NCBI GenBank assembly: GCA_030635045.1 | Contig: DAOVZP010000105.1 | Coordinates: 1 to 6,323 of the forward strand | Origin: Bacteroidota bacterium | GTDB taxonomy: Bacteria; Bacteroidota; Bacteroidia; Bacteroidales; B18-G4 | Direction of reading: 5' to 3' | DNA length: 6,323 bases | In this document: in pieces, positions 1 to 6,071 of the stretch | How the letters are laid out: each line of letters opens with the position of its first letter | How positions within the stretch are numbered: the first letter of the stretch is position 1 | Position numbers and translations under genes: made by a program | Notes under the pieces: model-generated | Databases searched by the model: none | The model's input: the letters and a program-made list of their open reading frames with translations, nothing else | What the model was told of the DNA's origin: nothing

Positions 1-286
1 GGAAATATCCTGTCTTTGTCAGGTAATATTTATCATCTTTTACCATGACCATCTCCATGCTCAACCCCGCCTCGAGGAGTACCAGTGTGCCGTATTCAGA
101 AATGCCTGCATGTACGGCAATTTCTTCAAGTGTACCACCTTCCTTATTTCTTCTCAGGTAGCTCAGGATCCGGAAATCACGCAATGCTTTTGCAGCCTGG
201 AACATAATTGGTGCAAATGCGATCTTCTGAGCGTCGCTTTTCGCCTGCAAGGCAGATTTATTATCGTCACCGTAATTTCGTGCCAT
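1..286 (-). CDS. SAM-dependent methyltransferase of the aryl-polyene/flexirubin cluster, N-terminal part only
   Basis: Partial gene: 95 codons are visible from the ATG at 286 and the frame stays open to the left edge. It begins MARNYGDDNKSALQAK, followed by a helical stretch containing KIAFAPIMFQAAKALRD (about residues 21-37). A winged-helix-like segment follows (about 38-95) with GTLEEIAVHAGISEYG and a final KYYLTKTGYF hairpin. This all-helical plus winged-helix N-terminus is typical of class I methyltransferases that dimerise ahead of a Rossmann SAM domain, and proteins that start this way occur in flexirubin clusters. The SAM-binding motifs lie outside the window, so catalytic activity cannot be checked. 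The start is 17 nt after the acyltransferase stop, so it is probably co-transcribed. A role in C-methylating the aryl ring of the polyene is inferred from known flexirubin and aryl-polyene structures. Read alone, the visible part could be mistaken for a transcriptional regulator. Confidence 0.8.
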   Translation of the reverse strand, partial: MARNYGDDNKSALQAKSDAQKIAFAPIMFQAAKALRDFRILSYLRRNKEGGTLEEIAVHAGISEYGTLVLLEAGLSMEMVMVKDDKYYLTKTGYF

Positions 287-303
287 TAATATGTGTTTAA
301 TTG

Positions 304-1197
304 TTAATCCGTTTCTTCTTCCCAGAACCTGTGGTAATTGAACCACTGCAGGGGGTATTCCCTGATGATACGCTCCATCTGGCAAATATAATCCTTAATC
401 ATTGGGCGAAGGTCATCTTCACTGATCGACCTTTTTGATGTTGTTTCATATCGTTTTGCCGGAGTAGCAATGAAATGATAGTGCTTGCCGGTTTCTTTAA
501 CAGCAAATACAAAAGTAACCGGAGCCCCGAATCGTGCAGCAAGATAAAAAGGGCCTTCGGGGAACAATGCTTCCTTGCCAAGGAATTCATGCCTGATGGT
601 TTTGGAACCCTCGATATACCGGTCGGCATGAATCGCCACCAGCTCTTTATTCTCAAGTGCATTTTTGATGGCGAGCAGGTGAGAAAGGTCTTCTTTTATG
701 GGTATCACATGGAGGTTTTTATCCGATAGGACATCATCCATGTAATTTTTGATCTTCTGATGTTCTTCGTCGAGCATCACAATATTAAATCGTTTGTCGA
801 CCCTGTAAAGGAAATTACCGGCAATCTCCCAACTCCCGATGTGGGCACTGATCAACAGTCCGCCATCCTTCATATTTCGCAAATGCTCTTCTCCATCCCA
901 ATGATAGGAAAAACGTTTTCCGAGACCGGCCATCACAGCCACCTTATCGATCAGTACCTGCCCGAGTACATAATAATTCCTGTATATACTGATACGGGAT
1001 TTCCGGTTTCCATAGCCCAGGATTTCCCTGAAGTAATACAGCATGTGCTTATTCGATGTGCGGGAGAAAAGAAAAAAGTAAAATGAAACAAACCTGAGAA
1101 GAAAGTAAGCAGGTCTGAGTCCAAGAGTTTTCAGGATGTATACGAAGATCCGGTAGCCTGTGAGTCCGCCCCGGGTTTTCCCGTCCCAGGTTGACAT
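304..1197 (-). CDS. LpxL/HtrB-family lysophospholipid/lipid A-type acyltransferase, pigment-cluster paralogue
   Basis: A 297-residue membrane-associated acyltransferase, close to the usual ~300 for the family. A hydrophobic, aromatic-rich N-terminal segment (about 16-46) should anchor it in the inner membrane. The HX4E catalytic motif is His119-Glu124 in SAHIGSWE. It is followed by Asp192-Arg193 in the HADR block, FPEGPFYLAARFGAP (212-226) lining the acyl-donor region, and the family's C-terminal YPLQWFNYHRFW (281-292). Family members move acyl chains from acyl-ACP to lipid acceptors. It starts 3 nt after the ACP stop, behind a tandem TAATAA and with no Shine-Dalgarno sequence, which suggests translational coupling to its likely acyl donor. 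Position between ACP and methyltransferase argues for transfer of the polyenoyl chain to a lipid or dialkylresorcinol rather than housekeeping lipid A acylation. That acceptor is inferred; a true lipid A late acyltransferase is the main alternative. Confidence 0.93.
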   Translation of the reverse strand: MSTWDGKTRGGLTGYRIFVYILKTLGLRPAYFLLRFVSFYFFLFSRTSNKHMLYYFREILGYGNRKSRISIYRNYYVLGQVLIDKVAVMAGLGKRFSYHWDGEEHLRNMKDGGLLISAHIGSWEIAGNFLYRVDKRFNIVMLDEEHQKIKNYMDDVLSDKNLHVIPIKEDLSHLLAIKNALENKELVAIHADRYIEGSKTIRHEFLGKEALFPEGPFYLAARFGAPVTFVFAVKETGKHYHFIATPAKRYETTSKRSISEDDLRPMIKDYICQMERIIREYPLQWFNYHRFWEEETD

Positions 1198-1200
1198 TTA

Positions 1201-1449
1201 TTATTGGTTAGAAAGTTGACGTTGATAAATAAACTCATGGAACTGTCCGAGAGTCCTTACATTGATCATGTCTTCCCCCTTTAATTTAAAGCCAAATTCC
1301 TTTTCTATGATCACAACAATATCGACAAAATCAAGGCTGTCGATACCCAGGTCGCTCCATGTAGCATCGGGCTGAATAAGATCATCCTCTATTTCAAATT
1401 CCTCTACAAGAAAACCGTTAATAATGTCAACGACTTCAGTCTTATTCAT
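1201..1449 (-). CDS. Acyl carrier protein dedicated to polyene synthesis
   Basis: An 82-residue acidic acyl carrier protein, the normal size for a free-standing ACP. The phosphopantetheine site is Ser38 in LGIDSLDFVD (helix II start), and the surrounding order of helix I, long acidic loop, DSLD and helix II is canonical. A phosphopantetheinyl transferase must modify Ser38 post-translationally; none is encoded here. The gene lies 51 nt after the ketosynthase stop and only 3 nt before the acyltransferase, so it is flanked by the enzyme that extends its acyl chain and the one likely to unload it. Bacteroidota normally carry a separate housekeeping acpP elsewhere, usually next to fabF. The location inside a TAL-FabG-KS group makes this a pathway-specific carrier. 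An unusual hairpin flanked by AGTACTAAT copies sits in the leader directly upstream of its ATG. Confidence 0.95.
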   Translation of the reverse strand: MNKTEVVDIINGFLVEEFEIEDDLIQPDATWSDLGIDSLDFVDIVVIIEKEFGFKLKGEDMINVRTLGQFHEFIYQRQLSNQ

Positions 1450-1495
1450 AGTACTAATATTTATGCCTGTGCATTCAGGGCATAAAAGTACTAAT
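1450..1495. repeat. AGTACTAAT direct repeat pair flanking a hairpin before the ACP gene
   Basis: Two exact copies of AGTACTAAT lie at 1450-1458 and 1487-1495, with starts 37 bp apart, on either side of the inverted repeat at 1460-1486. The first copy directly abuts the ACP start codon (ATG at 1449-1447). Their core AGTACT is itself palindromic and is the same 6-mer that builds the tandem array at 5995-6066. No function is known to me. It could be a protein-binding site, or part of a decayed short mobile or repetitive element. Confidence 0.6.
1460..1486 (-). promoter_or_regulatory. Hairpin in the ketosynthase-ACP intergenic gap
   Basis: TTTATGCC at 1460-1467 pairs perfectly with GGCATAAA at 1479-1486, giving an 8-bp stem with an 11-nt loop. 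It lies in the 51-nt gap, 14 nt past the ketosynthase stop and 10 nt before the ACP ATG on the mRNA. The RNA version has no U-tract after the stem, so it does not look like a canonical intrinsic terminator. A role as mRNA-processing or stability element, raising ACP output relative to the ketosynthase, is plausible but inferred. The structure itself is seen; its function is not. Confidence 0.4.
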
Positions 1496-1500
1496 TATTC

Positions 1501-2718
1501 TTAACATTTTTTGATGATAAGCGTTGAATTTGTTCCTCCAAAGCCAAATGCATTTGACAGGAATACATCGAAACCCTGCTCAATGGTTTTTGGGGTGATG
1601 TTCAGTTTTGCAGAGTGTTCATCAGGGTTTTCGAAGTTGATATTCGGAGCAATAAAGTCGTTATTCATCATCAGCAATGAATAGATCACCTCACTGGCAC
1701 CGCCCATCCACATTTCATGGCCGGTCATTGATTTTGTTGAGCTGACATATGGTTTTGTGCTGCCAAAAACCTCATTTATTGCTTCAGCCTCTTTACCATC
1801 ACCAACAGGAGTGGAGGTTGCATGGGCGTTGATATAGCCGATATCTTTTATGTCAATACCCGCATCCTGTAATGCAGTATTTATGGCCTTTACCGGTCCG
1901 GTAACATTCGGAACAGATATATGATCACCATTGGAAGAGAATCCGTAACCAATTACTTCACCAAGGATCCTGGCCCCACGCTTAACAGCTGAGTCATAGC
2001 TTTCAAGGATGATTGTTGCGGCACCTCCACTGGGAACAAGCCCATCGCGATCGCGGTCGAAAGGCCTCGAAGCTTTTTCGGGGGCGTTATGCCTTGTCGA
2101 AAAAGCACTTAAGCCATCGAAGCTTCCCATTGATTCAGGGTTTATCTCTTGTCCACCTCCGGTGATGATGCAGTCCTGTAGTCCATGCCTGATAAGGAAA
2201 TACCCCATGCCAAGGGCGTGTGAACCACTCGCACATGCTCCGCTGACAGTGAAGTTTATCCCCCGTAATTTGAATATCACGGAAAGGTTCATGCTGATGG
2301 TTGAATTCATAGACTGGAAGATAGAACCGGATCCCAGAAGGGTGGTGTCTTTCTTTTCTCTCATCAGGTCGATAGCGTCGATCACGGGTACAGATGAGCT
2401 GTCATTGCCATAAAGAATTCCGGCTTCGGTCTGTTCCAGGTAGTCCTGGTCGATCCCTGCATTTTTCAGGGCTTCGAGGGTTGCAACATATGCATATTTG
2501 CCTTGTTCAGGCAGTCCAACCCTGGAACGCCTGTCTAAAATGCCTTTCAGGTTCGGGCTTTCGATCATCCCTGTCAGCAGGGAACGATACCCCAGGGTTT
2601 TGCGCTCCTCATCGAGCCCGATTCCCGACCTGCCATGGTATAATGAGTCACGGACCTCATCAAGGGTTTTCCCGATAGTGGAATAAATCCCCATTCCTGT
2701 TATAACAACACGCTTCAT
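1501..2718 (-). CDS. KAS I (FabB)-like beta-ketoacyl-ACP synthase
   Basis: A 405-residue thiolase-fold ketosynthase, full length for FabB/FabF. It catalyses decarboxylative condensation of malonyl-ACP with an acyl chain. The catalytic triad is complete: Cys162 in VSGACASGSHALG, His299 in NAHATSTPVGD and His334 in SSTKSMTGHE, with the conserved Lys329 and the C-terminal FGFGGTN (391-397). The start MKRVVITGMGIYSTIG is typical. The segment IYSLLMMNNDFIAPNINFE (345-363) and the overall length resemble FabB more than FabF. MTGHEMWMGGASE departs from the housekeeping MTGHSLGAAG pattern. Because the active-site Cys is present, it is a true condensing enzyme and not a chain-length factor. It lies 49 nt after FabG and 51 nt before ACP. 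The likely role is iterative extension of the aryl starter into the polyene. A housekeeping fatty-acid KAS is less likely in this context. Confidence 0.95.
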   Translation of the reverse strand: MKRVVITGMGIYSTIGKTLDEVRDSLYHGRSGIGLDEERKTLGYRSLLTGMIESPNLKGILDRRSRVGLPEQGKYAYVATLEALKNAGIDQDYLEQTEAGILYGNDSSSVPVIDAIDLMREKKDTTLLGSGSIFQSMNSTISMNLSVIFKLRGINFTVSGACASGSHALGMGYFLIRHGLQDCIITGGGQEINPESMGSFDGLSAFSTRHNAPEKASRPFDRDRDGLVPSGGAATIILESYDSAVKRGARILGEVIGYGFSSNGDHISVPNVTGPVKAINTALQDAGIDIKDIGYINAHATSTPVGDGKEAEAINEVFGSTKPYVSSTKSMTGHEMWMGGASEVIYSLLMMNNDFIAPNINFENPDEHSAKLNITPKTIEQGFDVFLSNAFGFGGTNSTLIIKKC

Positions 2719-2750
2719 ATTTCTTTTAATGGCTTTCGCGGTAAATTGTT

Positions 2751-2758
2751 CAAAACTA
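2751..2758 (-). promoter_or_regulatory. Possible internal -7 element upstream of the ketosynthase
   Basis: The minus strand reads TAGTTTTG, which fits the Bacteroidota -7 consensus TAnnTTTG, 32 nt before the ketosynthase ATG in the 49-nt gap after fabG. I see no TTG or TTTG box 19-21 nt upstream, which lies inside the end of the FabG coding region. A short match like this is expected by chance fairly often, so treat it only as a candidate internal promoter. Confidence 0.2.
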
Positions 2759-2767
2759 CATTAAAAA

Positions 2768-3499
2768 TCATGTACTGATACCTCCGTTAACAGAGATTAC
2801 CTCGCCCGTGATATAAGATGCATTTTCCGAGGCAAGAAATGCCACAACGGCTGCAACCTCCTCCGGCTCACCGAAACGCCCGATGGGGATGAGTGCCCTG
2901 TGCTGTTTTTCGTCAAGGTCTTTCGTCATATCAGTACGGATAAAACCCGGTGCAACGGCATTTACAGTTACTTTTTTCCTTCCGATCTCCTTGGCCAGTG
3001 CTTTGGTGGCCCCGATCACGCCTGCCTTTGCTGCGCTGTAATTGGCCTGCCCGGGCATGCCGTCTATCCCCGACAAGGAAACCACATTTATTATGCGTCC
3101 GAATTTGTTCACGATCATATCCTGGAGCAGGGGGCGGGAAACATAATAAAAACTGTTCAGGTTGGTGTTGATGACCTTACTCCACTCTTCGGGTTCCATC
3201 CAGATCATCAGGTTATCCATGCGGACCCCGGCATTGTTTACCAGGACCTTTATATATCCATCATCCTGATGTTGCTTTTTCCAACTTTCCAATGTGCCGG
3301 CCACACTTTCCGGATCAGAAATATCAAATTGAAGCAGTTCGCCACTGCCGCCTGTAGCCTTAATGGCTTCCAGGGTGTTTTCCGCTTCATCATTGTTGGA
3401 GCGGTAATTGATCAATACATGATATCCCATTTCTGCAAGGCTGATGCAAATAGCTTTGCCTATACCTCGTGAACCTCCGGTGACAAGTGCATAATCCAT
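2768..3499 (-). CDS. fabG: 3-oxoacyl-ACP reductase (FabG-like SDR)
   Basis: A 243-residue classical short-chain dehydrogenase/reductase, almost exactly the usual FabG length. The Rossmann nucleotide motif is TGGSRGIG (7-14), and the NNAG motif sits at 88-91. The catalytic residues are Asn113, Ser141, Tyr154 and Lys158 in the FabG-like block GQANYSAAKAG. PGFIRTDMT (184-192) and the C-terminal YITGEVISVNGG (229-240) complete the fold. The family reduces beta-ketoacyl-ACP with NADPH in the cytoplasm. NADPH preference fits Arg11 in the glycine motif and Arg33 after beta-strand 2, though this is not proof. It starts 11 nt after the lyase stop and precedes the ketosynthase, so it should supply the ketoreduction step in each polyene extension cycle. 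Sequence alone does not separate a pathway-dedicated FabG from the housekeeping one; the neighbours do. Confidence 0.94.
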   Translation of the reverse strand: MDYALVTGGSRGIGKAICISLAEMGYHVLINYRSNNDEAENTLEAIKATGGSGELLQFDISDPESVAGTLESWKKQHQDDGYIKVLVNNAGVRMDNLMIWMEPEEWSKVINTNLNSFYYVSRPLLQDMIVNKFGRIINVVSLSGIDGMPGQANYSAAKAGVIGATKALAKEIGRKKVTVNAVAPGFIRTDMTKDLDEKQHRALIPIGRFGEPEEVAAVVAFLASENASYITGEVISVNGGIST

Positions 3500-3510
3500 T
3501 GTGATACTTT

Positions 3511-5052
3511 TTATTTCAGGCCGGTATCGTTTGACTTGATGAATTTTGTGATACGCCTGATCTCATTAAACTTCGGACTGTCATCCCTGAAAACGGGTAC
3601 GATCTTCCGAAGGGTTGTATATACAGCTTTGGTAGCCGGTGATAATTTCTCTGCGAAATCAAGATAATCAATAGCTTGCAGCAGCGCGATAAGCTCGATG
3701 GCAAGCACCTCAAAAGTGTTGTCGATCACCTTATTTGTCATCAGGGCTGCATTGGTACCCATACTCACAACATCCTGGTTGTCGTTATTGGTGGGGATGC
3801 TGTGTATGTACATAGGATTTGAAAGCGCCTGGTTTTCTGCCACGGTTGATGTTGCCGTAAACTGAACGCCCTGCATTCCGAGGTTTAAGCCAAGGGTGCC
3901 TAAATTAAGAAATGGGGGGAGCTTGTTATTAAGCTTATCATTCATAAGAAAATTCAACTGTCGCTCGGAAAGCATGGAAAGCTTTGTGATGGCAATTTTG
4001 AGTTTATCCATCTCCAGGGCAACATAATCGCCATGGAAATTACCGCCATGATTCACGCTTTCATCCCTGTAGTCGATAACCGGGTTATCATTTACCGAGT
4101 TTATCTCATCCAGGATAACCTTTTCAGCATTGTTGATGGTATCCAGCACCGGCCCCAGTATCTGGGTGATGCAGCGAAGCGAATAATACTCCTGTATCTT
4201 CTTAGAGAAAACCTGTTCTTCATCACCGTTTCCGTTAAAAAGGTACTCTGCTCTTTTCCGCACCAGTTTGCTGCCTTTAAGTAATTTTTGCAGACGATCG
4301 GTAATCTCATTCTGGCCTTTATGCAGCTTCACCCGGTTCAGCTCATATGAATAATGATCATCATATGTTTCTACCACCTCATTGATCATGGCTGAAGCCA
4401 TCAATGCCCAGTCGAGAAGTTTACAAGCTTTGAGCACACTCAGGATGCCAATGCCTGACATACATGATGTTCCATTTACCAGTGCCAGGCCTTCACGAAT
4501 ATGTACTTTTGCAGGCTTGAGGCCGGCTTCTTCGAAAACGGTGGCTCCCTGATGGATAAAGTTTTGATAAAACATATCACCTTCGCCAATAAGGCAAAGC
4601 GCAAGATGTGCGAGCTGAACAAGGTCACCGCTGGCACCTACACCACCATGTTCGGGGATAATCGGGATGATGCCATGGTTAATAAAATCTTTCAACAAGA
4701 TGGGGATCTCAGGATGTATCCCGGAATAGCCCTGCATGAAATTGTTGAGTCGGGCGATCAAAAGGGCTTTTACTGCCCTGTTTGGAATGTTTTCGCCCGA
4801 TCCCGAAGCATGACTGCGGATGAGATTATATTGCAGCTGGATCTGGTCTTCCCTGTTGATCTTGTATTGTGCCATGGGCCCCAGGCCGGTGTTGATGCCA
4901 TAAATGATCTTGTCCCGGGCAAAGTTTTCAAGGAATGAATAACTTTTCTCAACCTCATCCAGGGCCGTATCATCCAGTTCAACCTTTTCTCCCCCGAATA
5001 ATAATTTGTAAAAATCGGCACTATCCAATTTCCTGCCACCAACGATCACCAT
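3511..5052 (-). CDS. MIO-dependent aromatic amino acid ammonia-lyase, probably tyrosine ammonia-lyase
   Basis: A 513-residue member of the HAL/PAL/TAL family. It forms the electrophilic MIO cofactor from Ala140-Ser141-Gly142 in GGVGASGDLVQLAHLAL. Other family marks are Tyr51 in YGINTGLG, Asn193 in LVNGTS, YYSLRC (289-294), NDNP (321-324), NFHGDY (338-343) and NNDNQD (422-427). The start chosen is the ATG at 5052 (MVIVGGRKLD). The frame stays open to a TTG at 5112, but that TTG is the last codon-sized part of a TAACTTTG promoter box, and the 20 extra residues are not family-like. The substrate-selectivity pair is Ser80-His81 (RSHASG), the histidine-lyase pattern. However, as I recall it, the Flavobacterium tyrosine lyase of flexirubin synthesis has the same SH pair and very similar blocks elsewhere. 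No other hut genes are near. It is the first gene of the operon and should make 4-coumarate as aryl starter. Odd: TGLG replaces the usual TGFG. Confidence 0.92.
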   Translation of the reverse strand: MVIVGGRKLDSADFYKLLFGGEKVELDDTALDEVEKSYSFLENFARDKIIYGINTGLGPMAQYKINREDQIQLQYNLIRSHASGSGENIPNRAVKALLIARLNNFMQGYSGIHPEIPILLKDFINHGIIPIIPEHGGVGASGDLVQLAHLALCLIGEGDMFYQNFIHQGATVFEEAGLKPAKVHIREGLALVNGTSCMSGIGILSVLKACKLLDWALMASAMINEVVETYDDHYSYELNRVKLHKGQNEITDRLQKLLKGSKLVRKRAEYLFNGNGDEEQVFSKKIQEYYSLRCITQILGPVLDTINNAEKVILDEINSVNDNPVIDYRDESVNHGGNFHGDYVALEMDKLKIAITKLSMLSERQLNFLMNDKLNNKLPPFLNLGTLGLNLGMQGVQFTATSTVAENQALSNPMYIHSIPTNNDNQDVVSMGTNAALMTNKVIDNTFEVLAIELIALLQAIDYLDFAEKLSPATKAVYTTLRKIVPVFRDDSPKFNEIRRITKFIKSNDTGLK

Positions 5053-5109
5053 GCTGCGTATTTTTTTTATTCGATAAGCTAAATTTACTTTAATAAAGCA
5101 ATAGGCGGG

Positions 5110-5117
5110 CAAAGTTA
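5110..5117 (-). promoter_or_regulatory. Probable -7 promoter element for the pigment operon
   Basis: The minus strand reads TAACTTTG, an exact match to the Bacteroidota -7 consensus TAnnTTTG. It lies 57 nt before the chosen ammonia-lyase ATG in an otherwise A/T-rich gap. Transcription would start near 5103-5106, giving a leader of about 50 nt. No TTTG is found at the ideal 19-21 nt spacing. A TTTG sits only 10 nt upstream and a TTG about 29 nt upstream, so the -33 box is weak or degenerate. That could mean low basal activity or dependence on an activator or alternative sigma factor (inference). Confidence 0.45.
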
Positions 5118-5183
5118 GTGATTTTTACAAATAATATTGGTTTTGGCAAGCTGTTTGAGTGCAGAAAGCCCCCGACTGTGTTA

Positions 5184-5936
5184 TTATAGAAAGCAATAGC
5201 GGCCTTCTTTATCCACAGTGAAAGCGGGTAAAACATTATTCATTTCAAAATAGAGGTATGCCTCTTCAAGATTGTTCCAGAAGTCGATCATATTCTGATC
5301 TTCGGCTGATTTTTCTTTCAGCCCGGCATAATACTCACCTGTCATCTTGCATGGAAAAATGTGGACCGGAATGTTTTGCTGCCCATTGTTGGCGGCCTCT
5401 ACAGCAAGGATATAGATCTCCTTGATCCTGTCGTCGGTCATGGGCAGGCATCCAATGGTAACGCATGATCCGTGAATAAAAATTTCACCACCCGGATGAC
5501 TTTTATCTGAAAGGACCCTATCCGATTCATTCGGATAATTAATGCCCATGGAAAGGTGGAACTGGCTCCATGGGTTGAAGCGGTCTATGTGATAACATCC
5601 TTCAGGGATCTGCCTGTCGCCCTGTTTCCTTTTAGGCCCCGCCTCCCCTGATATCCTGCATATGCGATATTCCTTAAGCAGCACAAATTGCTCATGCAAA
5701 CTGTCGCGCCCCCATACTTCCATCATATTTTCATGCTTAAAAGCCCGGATGAAAATCTGAAGAGAAAGCAAATCCAGGTCATTTGCCTCAAGCAGGGCTC
5801 TCATAATTATCTCTTTTTCTTCATAGGCTTTAAGCACTCTCCCATTCTGCATTTGGATTTCTTTAAAATCCTGGGCATACAGGGAGTTAATGATCGCGAA
5901 TAATGCAATTAGCAAGATTGTTTTTCCTGATAACAT
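5184..5936 (-). CDS. Periplasmic YkuD-fold L,D-transpeptidase family protein, YafK/DpaA type
   Basis: A 250-residue secreted protein. Residues 1-21 form a Sec signal peptide (basic Lys5, hydrophobic core, cleavage near LYA-QD) with no lipobox, so a soluble periplasmic product is expected. The YkuD catalytic motif is His155-Gly-Ser-Cys-Val-Thr-Ile-Gly-Cys163 followed by LPMTDD, with Cys163 the nucleophile. Upstream are YRICRISGEAGPKRKQGD (90-107) and PEGCYHIDRFNP (111-122). Downstream come IFPCKMTGE (193-201) and FWNNLEEAYLYFE (219-231). This order matches E. coli YafK (DpaA/LdtF), known to remove Braun lipoprotein from peptidoglycan, more than classical Ldts with SHGCxRM. It is separated by 131 nt from the lyase start, which has its own promoter candidate, so it is probably not part of the pigment operon. 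Its target here is unknown: a peptidoglycan amidase or a protein-peptidoglycan transpeptidase are both possible. Confidence 0.9.
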   Translation of the reverse strand: MLSGKTILLIALFAIINSLYAQDFKEIQMQNGRVLKAYEEKEIIMRALLEANDLDLLSLQIFIRAFKHENMMEVWGRDSLHEQFVLLKEYRICRISGEAGPKRKQGDRQIPEGCYHIDRFNPWSQFHLSMGINYPNESDRVLSDKSHPGGEIFIHGSCVTIGCLPMTDDRIKEIYILAVEAANNGQQNIPVHIFPCKMTGEYYAGLKEKSAEDQNMIDFWNNLEEAYLYFEMNNVLPAFTVDKEGRYCFL

Positions 5937-5994
5937 ATTTTAAGAAAATGGTGGAGTAGAGGTTGTATAGGGATAACGGAGGAACAGGGGGAAA

Positions 5995-6066
5995 AGTACT
6001 TAGAGTACTTGAAGTACTTGGAGTACTTAGAGTACTTGGAGTACTTGGAGTACTTGAAATACTTGA
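5995..6066. repeat. 9-bp tandem repeat array with palindromic AGTACT core
   Basis: Eight contiguous 9-bp units of AGTACTTRR run from 5995: units start at 5995, 6004, 6013, 6022, 6031, 6040, 6049 and 6058. Seven have an exact AGTACTT and the eighth is AATACTT. Only the last two purines vary (AG, GA, GG, AG, GG, GG, GA, GA). A degenerate ninth unit, AGTGGCTAG (6067-6075), keeps the period and contains the stop codon of the flanking T9SS gene. The array fills most of the 135-bp gap between that gene and the YafK-like gene. It is not a CRISPR, having no spacers, and I recognise no known element. Slippage-prone expansion of a short site is the simplest origin. Confidence 0.95.
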
Positions 6067-6071
6067 AGTGG

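Noticed and set aside
760..1086. Open frame of 108 codons on the plus strand
   Set aside because: It is wholly antisense to the acyltransferase, whose HX4E and C-terminal family motifs are intact; the translated product has no recognisable domain.
1460..1486. Intrinsic terminator between ketosynthase and ACP
   Set aside because: The stem is perfect, but no run of T follows it in the direction of transcription, and ACP needs to be expressed with the operon.
2009..2413. Open frame of 134 codons on the plus strand
   Set aside because: Antisense to the ketosynthase core including the active-site Cys region; shadow of strongly constrained coding sequence.
2900..3472. Long open frame of 190 codons on the plus strand
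   Set aside because: Antisense to FabG across the catalytic Ser-Tyr-Lys region. Length alone is not enough, and the product (Cys/His-rich, no domain order) looks like a shadow.
1201..3499. Housekeeping fatty acid synthesis (fab) operon
   Set aside because: No fabD, fabH or plsX is present, and the group starts with an aromatic ammonia-lyase and ends with a lipid acyltransferase and methyltransferase, the flexirubin/aryl-polyene pattern.
4501..4938. Open frame of 145 codons on the plus strand
   Set aside because: Antisense to the ammonia-lyase MIO region; no family resemblance.
3511..5052. Histidine utilisation (hut) operon reading of the lyase
   Set aside because: No urocanase, imidazolonepropionase or formiminoglutamate enzyme is nearby; all downstream neighbours are acyl-chain building genes.
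5137..5183. Intrinsic terminator after the YafK-like gene
   Set aside because: Pairing around GCTTTCTG and CAGCTTGC has several mismatches and no following U-tract, so it is not a supportable terminator.
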